Of a stretch of DNA of 5,235 bases, positions 1-5,187 are shown piece after piece. The DNA comes from JAWABC01 sp043810595 (GTDB taxonomy: Archaea > Nanobdellota > Nanobdellia > SCGC-AAA011-G17 > VGLX01): the NCBI GenBank assembly GCA_043810595.1, contig JBDRNX010000018.1:1-5235 (forward strand). The letters run 5' to 3'. A model generated the notes under the pieces. The model was not told the origin of the DNA and did no database searches. It saw only the letters and a list, made by a program, of their open reading frames with translations. The position numbers were made by a program, and so were the translations under genes. Within the stretch, counting starts at the first letter, position 1, and each line of letters begins with the position of its first letter.

Positions 1-284
1 GGGCCTGATTCCACGCTCATTCTCAGCTGCGGTATTTTTATCGTTGCTTCTGATGACTTTACTACCCTCACTTTCATGTCTGTTTCTTTTTCTATCGTGA
101 AGGTGATCCTGCAGGGTTCTTTTCTCTCTTCTGCTTCTACGTCTGATTTTGAGTATTTGCAGTTGTTGCAGCTCATCGAGAATAAGTATGTTTTTCCGAA
201 GTAGGGTATGTCCATCTCTTCTTCAGTCAGGACTAGTGTTTTTTTGTGACATACCGGGCATGGTTGGTTTTCAAGTTTGTCCAT
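1..284 (-). CDS. ZPR1-family zinc-finger protein, N-terminal part (cut by left window edge)
   Basis: The reading frame opens at the ATG at 284 and stays open for 94 full codons to the left edge, so the C-terminus lies outside the window. Two zinc-binding pairs are visible, Cys9-x2-Cys12 and Cys39-x2-Cys42. The segment IPYFGKTY (residues 26-33) lies between them, and IPQLRMSVESG (residues 84-94) follows after a beta-rich stretch. This order (CxxC, IPYF, CxxC, then an I-P-x-L strand) is that of the ZPR1 zinc-finger domain. In eukaryotes ZPR1 binds translation elongation factor 1A and has been described as a folding chaperone for it. Archaeal homologues are small single-domain proteins with no firmly established role, so a link to aEF1A is only inference. 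The gene lies 35 bases downstream of the co-directional gene at 320-676 but has its own TATA box, and there is no Shine-Dalgarno before the ATG, which suggests a leaderless transcript. Third codon positions are mostly A or C. Confidence 0.88.
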   Translation of the reverse strand, partial: MDKLENQPCPVCHKKTLVLTEEEMDIPYFGKTYLFSMSCNNCKYSKSDVEAEERKEPCRITFTIEKETDMKVRVVKSSEATIKIPQLRMSVESG

Positions 285-308
285 TTTAGCGTTTTAGAAT
301 TTTTTTGG

Positions 309-316
309 TTTATAAA
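309..316 (-). promoter_or_regulatory. TATA box for the ZPR1-type gene
   Basis: The minus strand reads TTTATAAA here, centred about 28 bases upstream of the ATG at 284. An archaeal TATA box usually sits about 25 bases before the start site, so transcription should begin within a few bases of the start codon. No GGTGA-type ribosome site lies between box and ATG, which fits a leaderless mRNA. The box lies just past the stop codon of the upstream gene, so the ZPR1-type gene can be transcribed separately. Confidence 0.6.
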
Positions 317-319
317 TTT

Positions 320-676
320 TTATATTTCTTCGATCCCATCTTTTGTCAAGGCCATAGGCCTTATTCCAACACCCAGCTTGAGCAGCGCACCGATCAAGGC
401 CATGTGTTCTTTGCCTGAGCCTGATATCATGTTCACTGCTACTTCCAACCCCTTTATTTTTCCCCTGAGATTTTCTGTTATTCCGTCTCTCAGTTCCTTT
501 ATTCCCTTGTTGGCATCTATGATTATGAACTCTGCTGGCTTTTCTGCTGTGAAGTTCTCCTTCCCGAAATCGTTTGTTATCAGGAATATCTGCTCCCATT
601 CCTGTTCCTTTATCATCCGGCCTACGTGTCCCCAGGTTCCTTTTCCTGTTGATAGGCATGCTACTAATTCTGTCAT
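320..676 (-). CDS. Small Rossmann-like protein of 118 residues, possibly a stand-alone CARF-like domain
   Basis: I do not recognise a named family with certainty. The protein alternates predicted beta strands and helices: strand ELVACLS (3-9), a glycine-rich turn GKGTWGH (11-17), strand IFLIT (30-34), strand FIIID (50-54), strand LEVAVNMI (77-84), then SGSGKEHMALIGALL (85-99) and a last strand IRPMAL (105-110). The strand followed by S-G-S-G-K-x-x-M-A-L resembles the TGGTK-x-M signature of CARF ligand-binding domains (Csm6, Csx1, Csa3 types), and the first strand plus glycine turn also fits that fold. No effector (HEPN, nuclease or HTH) domain is attached and no CRISPR or cas gene is visible. 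The start at 676 is chosen because a GGTGAT ribosome site lies 2 bases upstream. The longer overlapping minus-strand frame at 294-683 has no such domain logic. Coding is supported by third positions that almost never end in T. That this is a real gene is fairly sure; the CARF assignment is a hypothesis. Confidence 0.8.
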   Translation of the reverse strand: MTELVACLSTGKGTWGHVGRMIKEQEWEQIFLITNDFGKENFTAEKPAEFIIIDANKGIKELRDGITENLRGKIKGLEVAVNMISGSGKEHMALIGALLKLGVGIRPMALTKDGIEEI

Positions 677-678
677 AC

Positions 679-684
679 ATCACC
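679..684 (-). promoter_or_regulatory. Ribosome binding site that fixes the start at 676
   Basis: The minus strand reads GGTGAT followed by GT and then the ATG. GGTGAT is an exact complement of the ATCACC in the archaeal 16S rRNA 3' end (ATCACCTCCT). Because it pairs with the distal part of the anti-Shine-Dalgarno, a 2-base spacer here is equivalent to a 6-base spacer from a full AGGAGG, which is near optimal. This supports the 118-residue frame over the overlapping ATG at 680-678, which lies in another frame. Confidence 0.65.
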
Positions 685-699
685 TTTCAAAATTTATCC

Positions 700-707
700 T
701 TTAAAAA
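700..707 (-). promoter_or_regulatory. Candidate TATA box upstream of the 118-residue gene
   Basis: The minus strand reads TTTTTAAA, centred about 28 bases upstream of the ATG at 676. The position suits an archaeal core promoter, but the resulting start site would fall within the GGTGAT ribosome site or just past it. Either this is not the main promoter and one lies further up in the divergent spacer (a weaker candidate is the T-rich stretch around 763-772), or the ribosome site is only partly transcribed. Confidence 0.35.
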
Positions 708-773
708 GTTTGTGTATTTTGGAAACTGTTTTTTTCTTGATCCCCGGAATGCTTGTATTTTGGCATAAAAAGG

Positions 774-782
774 TTTAAAAAA
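774..782 (+). promoter_or_regulatory. Candidate BRE/TATA for the large surface protein gene
   Basis: TTTAAAAAA is preceded by a purine-rich AAAAAGG that could serve as the TFB-recognition element. A start site about 25 bases downstream falls near 803, giving a leader of about 17 bases that would include the GAGG at 810-813 before the ATG at 820. A second A/T-rich candidate, TTTATTATAA at 789-798, would give a nearly leaderless transcript instead. Confidence 0.45.
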
Positions 783-809
783 CTCAAATTTATTATAATT
801 GTTAGAAAA

Positions 810-813
810 GAGG
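810..813 (+). promoter_or_regulatory. Shine-Dalgarno GAGG for the start at 820
   Basis: GAGG ends 6 bases before the ATG at 820, a good spacing. It directly touches the ATG at 814, which would be too close, and lies inside the frame if translation began at the TTG at 799. This favours 820 as the start. Confidence 0.5.
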
Positions 814-819
814 ATGGTC

Positions 820-879
820 ATGTACAGATTTTTTTTGGTTATTTTAGCGTTCATTTTAGCTTCTGCTGTAGCATTTGCT
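820..879 (+). other. Sec signal peptide of the surface protein
   Basis: The first 20 codons encode a short n-region with one arginine (Arg3), a hydrophobic core of about 14 residues rich in L, I, V, F and A, and an A-F-A cleavage site before SLSC. There is no lipobox at the first cysteine and no twin arginine, so ordinary Sec export with signal peptidase I cleavage is the simplest reading. Confidence 0.8.
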
Positions 880-3800
880 AGCCTTTCCTGTGACCAAGAC
901 CTCGGTTTTTGTTTTGAGAATTATGATAACAGCAGCGGTTTTTCTTCTAACGCTGCTGTTGATGTTGATTCCTCTGATTTTACCTTGAAGCTTACTAACT
1001 CTTCTGGCGGTTTTGGTCCCCCTTACAGCACTACTGGTTATGTTATTACAACTACGATAATGCCTACCAGCGTTGCGCAGTGGGATAACATTACTTTTGA
1101 TGCTGACTTGCCTGAAGGTACTAACGTTACTATTCAGATGTTGGATTCTGACGATCATGTTTACACAAATGTTTACCTTTCTGGTAACGTTCCTGGTTTT
1201 TCTGTATCGCCTGTTAACATTTCTGAACTTCCTGTTGAGATCGAGCTTGGCATTTATCCCGATAACACAAAAATTGCTCGTGTAAGAATTAACATCACGC
1301 TTAGCACTACTAACACAAGCGTTACTCCTGTTTTTGATAACCTCACTTTTTTTTGGGTTGTCAGGCAGGGAAACTTGACTGCGTCTCCTTTAGCTAATAC
1401 CTCCTGGTCCACTGATGATGTTGATAAGAATGGGACTAGGCATACTCTTTATTACGCAAGCCCTGTTTATCCCGCAATCAGATGGGTAAAAGACTTAGGT
1501 ACGATGTACAGCGGCCACATAGTTAGGGGCACCGATGATTTTATTTATTTAAAAACTAGCGGTTATTTTGATGCTGTGCCTTCTAACCTTTTTTGTTTGA
1601 ACAGGACTGATGGCACTACTGTCTGGCAGAAGCCCGTTTCGGGTAATTCTTTTTCTGATATTTCTCTTTCTATTTCCGATAACGGCGGTATTTACATATC
1701 GGACATATTCCACGATATCTTGCTTGCTTACGAGTCTTCTGACGGCAGTTTGAGGTGGACTTATCAGTTTGATAGCGGTCACGGTAATCAGAAAACAGCT
1801 ATCGCAGATGAAGGCTCCATATATACGGTTAGGGCCAATGGTGTGTTCACGATTTACGCTTTTTATCCTAACGGCACTGTTAAGTGGACTAATACTACTG
1901 ACCCTCCGGATACTATCAGTGTGGGTCAGGTGGTTTTTGGTGATGATGAGAGGGTATATGTGGGTACTACGACGCGTAGCGGTTCTGACCAATCCGGTGG
2001 TGGCAAGCTTTATGCTTATAATTTCAGCGATGGTTCACCCCTTTGGGAATATGCTACCGGTGATATAAAGTTAATAACCACTATTGTGGATTCTGATGGT
2101 GTGATTTACACAGCTCATTCTTCTGATAACGTTTCTATGGAGAAGGTGATGTATGCTTTTTATCCTAACGGTAGCCTGAAATGGTCCCGTAACATAGGTG
2201 TTGCTGATGATTATTGGGTTACGATGTCTTTGAGGTCTGACGGTATCATTCTGGCTGAGAGGGCTATTTCAAATGGGACTTACAAAATGTTTATAGAGGC
2301 TGTTAACGCAACTGACGGTTCTTTGCTGTGGGTTACTGAGAACTTTACTTCTATTTATGGTAGCGAGGTTTTTTCTGACGGCTCGAACGGCTTCTATTTC
2401 ATAACCAAAGGTTTTAATTATGGTGGTAGTACGCGTACAAACACTTCAATATTGTACTATGATTCCGATAACAACAGGAAGTGGGAGCTTTACCAAAATG
2501 GGAATTACCTTTTTTCTTACGTAAGTCAAGATGAGGGGGGTAATGTTTATGGTTCTTATACAAACATGGGTTCTATTGCTGGAACTGTTTTTGCCCTTTA
2601 CCCTTGGAATATGACTGTATCGACAATTCCTTCCACCACTTTTCCTTCTGGCAGCGTTATTAATTTCACGGTCAACACGACTATGCAGAGTACTAATCTT
2701 CTTAATGGTGATTCTAACAAGGTTCAGGTTGTTATGGATAGCGGTGATAAGGTTAGTCTTACTTACAATTCTATCGACAGCAATAACGATACGGTGTGGG
2801 TTGGCAGTTACATCCTTCCATCTAACACAACTACTGGTACTCATTACTTTACTGTTGAGGCTAATGCTGCTGGTATCCAAACCGATATTCCTGTCAATTT
2901 TGATTCTTCCGCAACCAACTCTAATAATACTGGAATTAACCTCACTGTTGATTTTACCACTACCGATGGTGAATCTCCAGAGATAACCTTGAATTACCCC
3001 AGTAATGGTTTAGAATTAGGTAATGCTACTTTTACTTTCAACTTCACTGTTACCGAACTTTATCTGGATACTTGTGAGCTTTGGGGGAACTGGAGTGGCG
3101 GTTGGCATCTTAACCAGAGTTTTGATGACTTCACAGCCGACGAGATTCAAAACTTTTCTGAGGTTAATTTGTCAGATGGTCGTTACATTTGGAATGTTTG
3201 GTGTAACGATACTACTGCTAATACAAACTTTTCCGTATCTAATTACACGTTTGTGTTTGATACTACTGCTCCTAACGTTAGTCTTCAGAATCCCGTAGAT
3301 ACTGAATCTGTTAACAGCAACTCAATAATTTTTACATACCAAGTTTCAGATTTGACTAACGTTACTCCCTGTTATCTTTACGTCAACGATACGATTAACG
3401 AAACTGATTCTACTGAATTTATTGGTAAGGATACTAATCAGACTTTCACCGTAACTTTGTATAACGGTGATTATGATTGGTACGTCGGTTGCGGTGATTC
3501 TTTTTCTGATTTCAGCAATTCGACTAAGTTTTATTTAACTGTAAATTGTGTTGAGAATTGGTCTTGCACAGAGTGGACTACCTGCAGTGGTGGTACTCAG
3601 GATAGGACTTGTACCGATACCAGTAATTGTCTTGCTCAAGCGAATAAGCCTAGTGAGAGTCAAAGTTGTGGCGGAGACGGTGGTGGCGGTGGAGGTGGGA
3701 GTGGAGGTAGAAGGGAGGTTGTTACGCAGCCAAAGAAGTTTTCGTTAAGCAAAGATGAGATTAGAGCAGAGTTGACTCAGGGTGAGACTGTTCAGGATTC

Positions 3801-4488
3801 TTTCGTGATAAAGAATGAAGGTGATGAACTATTATCTTTAAGTTTGAAGATTGAGGGCGATTTGAAGAGTTATACTGTTTTGAGCAAGAACGCTTTGGTT
3901 TTGAATAGTGGTGAGGATCAAAGAATTGACGTTAATTTTTTAGCTCCTGTCAATCTCGAACCTAAATCTTATGTTGGTAAGATCATAATAAAGGTGGGTT
4001 CGGAAGAAAAAATCGTACTAATGCAGATGGGTGTTAGGAAGGCTGAGGCTTTGTTTGATGTGAGTGTTAAGGTACTGGATCAATATAAAGAGGTTTTTGA
4101 AGGCAGTGAGGTTGCTGCTGAAATAGAACTTTTTAATATAGGTGAGGTTGAGAAGATTGATGTTTTGGTTGACTATGCAATCAGGGATTCTTCAGGCAGT
4201 GTCTTAGCGAATGCTTACGAGACGGTTGGTGTGGATACTAAGGTTGGTTTTGTAAGGAGCTTGACTGTTCCAAAAAAAACTGCTCCGGGTAATTACACAT
4301 TTTTCGTTAATTTAAGCTATAACGGTTTTTCAGTTCCCAGCGAGGATTATTTCTATGTTATAGCGAAAGTGAATCCCTTCATAAAGTTTTTACGTGAGCG
4401 TTTCATAGAGCTGATAATTTGGGTTTTGATTCTGATTGTTTTATTGATGATATTTTTTACTTTGAAAAAATATTTAAGAAATAAATAA
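820..4488 (+). CDS. Large secreted, C-terminally membrane-anchored surface protein with PQQ-type beta-propeller, Ig-like and thrombospondin type-1 domains
   Basis: The product has 1,222 residues from ATG 820. ATG 814 and TTG 799 are in-frame alternatives, but 820 has the best-spaced ribosome site and gives a compact signal peptide (residues 1-20, cleavage after AFA). Residues ~24-190 look like a beta jelly-roll with Cys24 and Cys31. Residues ~215-600 hold eight tryptophan-anchored repeats (W222, 269, 313, 356, 409, 455, 504, 555), mostly D/N-G-x-x-x-W, as in PQQ/BamB-type propellers. Residues ~601-700 form a beta-rich domain. Ig-like repeats follow at ~718-808 and ~814-908, each with one cysteine pair. 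A TSP1-like module (CxxxWSCxEW, 910-950) leads into a glycine linker (951-963). Two beta-sandwich domains (~966-1170) precede a helix at ~1198-1215 and the tail KKYLRNK. About 44 N-x-S/T sequons lie before the linker and two after. Likely role: adhesion, carbohydrate binding or S-layer-associated structure; no catalytic motif is visible, and the exact function is unknown. Confidence 0.9.
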   Translation: MYRFFLVILAFILASAVAFASLSCDQDLGFCFENYDNSSGFSSNAAVDVDSSDFTLKLTNSSGGFGPPYSTTGYVITTTIMPTSVAQWDNITFDADLPEGTNVTIQMLDSDDHVYTNVYLSGNVPGFSVSPVNISELPVEIELGIYPDNTKIARVRINITLSTTNTSVTPVFDNLTFFWVVRQGNLTASPLANTSWSTDDVDKNGTRHTLYYASPVYPAIRWVKDLGTMYSGHIVRGTDDFIYLKTSGYFDAVPSNLFCLNRTDGTTVWQKPVSGNSFSDISLSISDNGGIYISDIFHDILLAYESSDGSLRWTYQFDSGHGNQKTAIADEGSIYTVRANGVFTIYAFYPNGTVKWTNTTDPPDTISVGQVVFGDDERVYVGTTTRSGSDQSGGGKLYAYNFSDGSPLWEYATGDIKLITTIVDSDGVIYTAHSSDNVSMEKVMYAFYPNGSLKWSRNIGVADDYWVTMSLRSDGIILAERAISNGTYKMFIEAVNATDGSLLWVTENFTSIYGSEVFSDGSNGFYFITKGFNYGGSTRTNTSILYYDSDNNRKWELYQNGNYLFSYVSQDEGGNVYGSYTNMGSIAGTVFALYPWNMTVSTIPSTTFPSGSVINFTVNTTMQSTNLLNGDSNKVQVVMDSGDKVSLTYNSIDSNNDTVWVGSYILPSNTTTGTHYFTVEANAAGIQTDIPVNFDSSATNSNNTGINLTVDFTTTDGESPEITLNYPSNGLELGNATFTFNFTVTELYLDTCELWGNWSGGWHLNQSFDDFTADEIQNFSEVNLSDGRYIWNVWCNDTTANTNFSVSNYTFVFDTTAPNVSLQNPVDTESVNSNSIIFTYQVSDLTNVTPCYLYVNDTINETDSTEFIGKDTNQTFTVTLYNGDYDWYVGCGDSFSDFSNSTKFYLTVNCVENWSCTEWTTCSGGTQDRTCTDTSNCLAQANKPSESQSCGGDGGGGGGGSGGRREVVTQPKKFSLSKDEIRAELTQGETVQDSFVIKNEGDELLSLSLKIEGDLKSYTVLSKNALVLNSGEDQRIDVNFLAPVNLEPKSYVGKIIIKVGSEEKIVLMQMGVRKAEALFDVSVKVLDQYKEVFEGSEVAAEIELFNIGEVEKIDVLVDYAIRDSSGSVLANAYETVGVDTKVGFVRSLTVPKKTAPGNYTFFVNLSYNGFSVPSEDYFYVIAKVNPFIKFLRERFIELIIWVLILIVLLMIFFTLKKYLRNK
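1471..2604 (+). repeat. Eight beta-propeller repeats (PQQ/BamB-like) within the surface protein
   Basis: Tryptophans recur at 43-53 residue intervals (intervals 47, 44, 43, 53, 46, 49 and 51). Seven lie in the motifs DGTTVW, DGSLRW, NGTVKW, DGSPLW, NGSLKW, DGSLLW and DNNRKW; the first is AIRW. Each is followed by strands with an internal 'G-x-I/V-Y' pattern such as GGIYI, GSIYTV and GVIYTA. This is the signature of a PQQ-type propeller, and eight tryptophans suggest eight blades. A 17-base identity (1858-1874 and 2155-2171, encoding AFYPNG) joins two blades that are two apart, which could mark a relatively recent duplication or gene conversion. Confidence 0.78.
2971..3543 (+). repeat. Tandem pair of Ig-like domains with matching cysteines
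   Basis: Two consecutive units share the plan: [S/A]-P-x-[I/V]-[T/S]-L near the start, a cysteine in C-E-L-W or C-Y-L-Y, then G-R/D-Y-x-W-x-V-x-C-x-D near the end. The cysteines are 752 and 795 in the first unit and 851 and 891 in the second, so one disulfide per domain is likely. This is a familiar Ig-like layout in archaeal surface proteins. Confidence 0.7.
3547..3669 (+). other. Thrombospondin type-1-like module
   Basis: Residues 910-950 carry six cysteines with C-x-x-x-W-S-C-x-E-W-x-x-C, then G-G-T-Q-x-R-T-C, N-C and a final S-C. The W-S-x-W-like motif and the T-Q-x-R-x-C strand are typical of TSP1 repeats. The module sits directly before the glycine linker at the boundary between the sequon-rich outer part and the charged membrane-proximal part. 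Confidence 0.75.
3670..3708 (+). repeat. Polyglycine linker coding tract
   Basis: Thirteen codons encode GGDGGGGGGGSGG with mixed GGT, GGC, GGA and GGG codons. This is therefore a selected glycine-rich hinge and not a simple nucleotide repeat. It separates the exported multi-domain head from the two membrane-proximal beta-sandwich domains. Confidence 0.8.
4465..4473 (-). terminator. Candidate T-rich terminator for the ThiI-like gene
   Basis: Downstream of the ThiI-like stop, the minus strand is T-rich with a TTTTTT run (4465-4470), inside the antisense of the surface protein's lysine-rich last codons. Archaeal termination often relies on such T-runs. There is no free spacer between the two genes to hold a separate terminator. 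Confidence 0.3.
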
Positions 4489-5130
4489 TTAGAAATTTCT
4501 TACAATTCCTACCTTCTTTACTGCATTTTTGATTATCTGTTTTATCTTCAAGTTTTTTTCAAAATCTTCTATTGTTTTTAGGTCTGCTCTCGTTGCTGGG
4601 TGTTTTGCGTTGAAGAAGGTGCAGCAGTCGTTGTACGGCCTTATGGATATTTCATAGGTCCCTATCTCCCTGGCTGTTTTTATGATTTCTGTTTTGTCTT
4701 CTCCTATCAGCGGTGTTGCTATTACTTTGTCTGTTGCTTTGAATATCACGCTTATGTTGTCCAGTGTCTGTGATGCTACTTGTCCTAGGCTGTCTCCTGT
4801 TAGGAATGCGTGTGCTTTTTCTTTTTGCAGTATTTTTTCGCCTATCTTGAACATCATTCTCCTGTACACTATCATTCTGTACCTTGATGGCACTACTTTT
4901 ATTATCTCCTTTTGCGCTTCTTGGAATGGTACCAAGTACAGTTTTATTTTTTTCTGGTGTTTTGACAGTACTTTTATCAAATCTGTTATTTTGTTTTTTA
5001 CGTCGTTGCTTGTTGTTGTGTAGTTGTGGAAGTGCAGGAATATGACTTCGTGTCCTTTTTTCATCATCTTGTAGGCTGCTACCGGTGAGTCTATCCCGCC
5101 TGACATCAGGGAAATTAGTTTCCTTTTCAT
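4489..5130 (-). CDS. ThiI-type PP-loop sulfurtransferase domain protein, lacking THUMP and rhodanese domains
   Basis: The 213-residue protein matches the ATP-pyrophosphatase domain of ThiI, the enzyme that adenylates uridine 8 of tRNA and replaces its oxygen with sulfur to make 4-thiouridine. The PP-loop SGGIDSP lies at residues 10-16, V-I-F-L-H-F-H-N at 29-36, L-T-G-D-S-L-G-Q-V-A-S-Q-T at 110-122, P-L-I-G at 140-143, and I-G-T-Y-E-I-S-I-R-P-Y-x-D-C-C at 156-170. Cys169 and Cys170 lie where, from memory, the catalytic persulfide cysteine of the PP-loop domain is expected. Full ThiI is about 380-480 residues with an N-terminal ferredoxin-like plus THUMP part that binds tRNA, and in some bacteria a C-terminal rhodanese. 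Both are absent. An in-frame TAG at 5169-5167, 12 codons upstream of the ATG, and a well-placed TATA box show that this is a complete short gene. It may work with a separate THUMP protein or on another substrate. Its stop abuts the convergent surface-protein gene. Confidence 0.88.
   Translation of the reverse strand: MKRKLISLMSGGIDSPVAAYKMMKKGHEVIFLHFHNYTTTSNDVKNKITDLIKVLSKHQKKIKLYLVPFQEAQKEIIKVVPSRYRMIVYRRMMFKIGEKILQKEKAHAFLTGDSLGQVASQTLDNISVIFKATDKVIATPLIGEDKTEIIKTAREIGTYEISIRPYNDCCTFFNAKHPATRADLKTIEDFEKNLKIKQIIKNAVKKVGIVRNF
4526..4559 (+). terminator. Candidate T-rich terminator for the surface protein gene
   Basis: Three T-runs (4526-4530, 4540-4543 and the seven T of 4553-4559) follow the plus-strand stop within about 70 bases. 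They are antisense to lysine codons at the C-terminal end of the ThiI-like gene, so transcripts of the two genes would overlap at their 3' ends if termination occurs here. Confidence 0.35.
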
Positions 5131-5151
5131 AAAATATTCATTAGGGTGGGG

Positions 5152-5159
5152 TTTAATAA
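5152..5159 (-). promoter_or_regulatory. TATA box for the ThiI-like gene
   Basis: The minus strand reads TTATTAAA centred about 25 bases upstream of the ATG at 5130, and no Shine-Dalgarno lies between. The spacing predicts transcription starting at or next to the ATG, a leaderless mRNA like that of the ZPR1-type gene. A nearer upstream ATG at 5141 is out of frame and meets a stop within a few codons. Confidence 0.55.
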
Positions 5160-5168
5160 GTTTTTTCT

Positions 5169-5187
5169 AAAAAAAGAAAAGAAAAAA
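5169..5187 (-). terminator. T-run terminator after the right-edge gene
   Basis: Immediately after the TAA at 5190-5188, the minus strand reads six T, C, four T, C, seven T. Such interrupted T-tracts are the usual archaeal intrinsic termination signal. Its position directly behind a stop codon supports the idea that a minus-strand gene ends at the right edge. Confidence 0.6.

Noticed and set aside
632..649. Walker A nucleotide-binding loop in the 118-residue protein (TGKGTW)
   Set aside because: The G-x-x-x-x-G-K-S/T spacing is not met and no Walker B is seen. The glycine turn after the first strand fits a Rossmann-like fold better.
294..683. Longer minus-strand frame (129 codons) overlapping the 118-residue gene
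   Set aside because: Its translation is rich in R, K, N and G with no fold pattern. The GGTGAT at 679-684 overlaps its start codon at 683-681 instead of preceding it, whereas the other frame is well placed and shows strands and motifs.
246..704. Plus-strand open frame of 152 codons opposite the 118-residue gene
   Set aside because: It is antisense to a minus-strand gene that has a strong ribosome site and sensible secondary structure. Its translation is low-complexity F, S, I and P, typical of a shadow frame.
799..819. TTG at 799 or ATG at 814 as the start of the surface protein
   Set aside because: TTG 799 would add seven residues, several of them charged, before the signal peptide and would place the GAGG inside the coding region. 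ATG 814 directly touches the GAGG. ATG 820 has a 6-base spacer. ATG 814 cannot be fully excluded.
880..891. Lipoprotein lipobox at the first cysteine (S-L-S-C)
   Set aside because: The position three before the cysteine is serine, not leucine, and an A-F-A signal peptidase I site lies just before. The C-terminal helix already anchors the protein.
1549..1992. Minus-strand frames inside the surface gene (also 856-1158 and 2446-2880)
   Set aside because: They are antisense shadows rich in R, I, T and S without start signals or domain patterns. The plus-strand frame has continuous domain structure across them.
4375..4488. Archaeosortase PGF-CTERM type sorting signal
   Set aside because: No P-G-F or similar tripeptide precedes the helix; the context is N-P-F-I-K-F-L-R-E-R followed by a plain transmembrane helix.
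4491..4500. Perfect palindrome AGAAATTTCT at the convergent junction as a bidirectional hairpin terminator
   Set aside because: A 10-base palindrome without a loop cannot form a useful hairpin, the flanks do not extend it, and such A/T palindromes are common by chance here.
4682..5023. Plus-strand open frame opposite the ThiI-like gene
   Set aside because: The minus strand carries clear ThiI motifs throughout this stretch; the plus frame is a low-complexity shadow.
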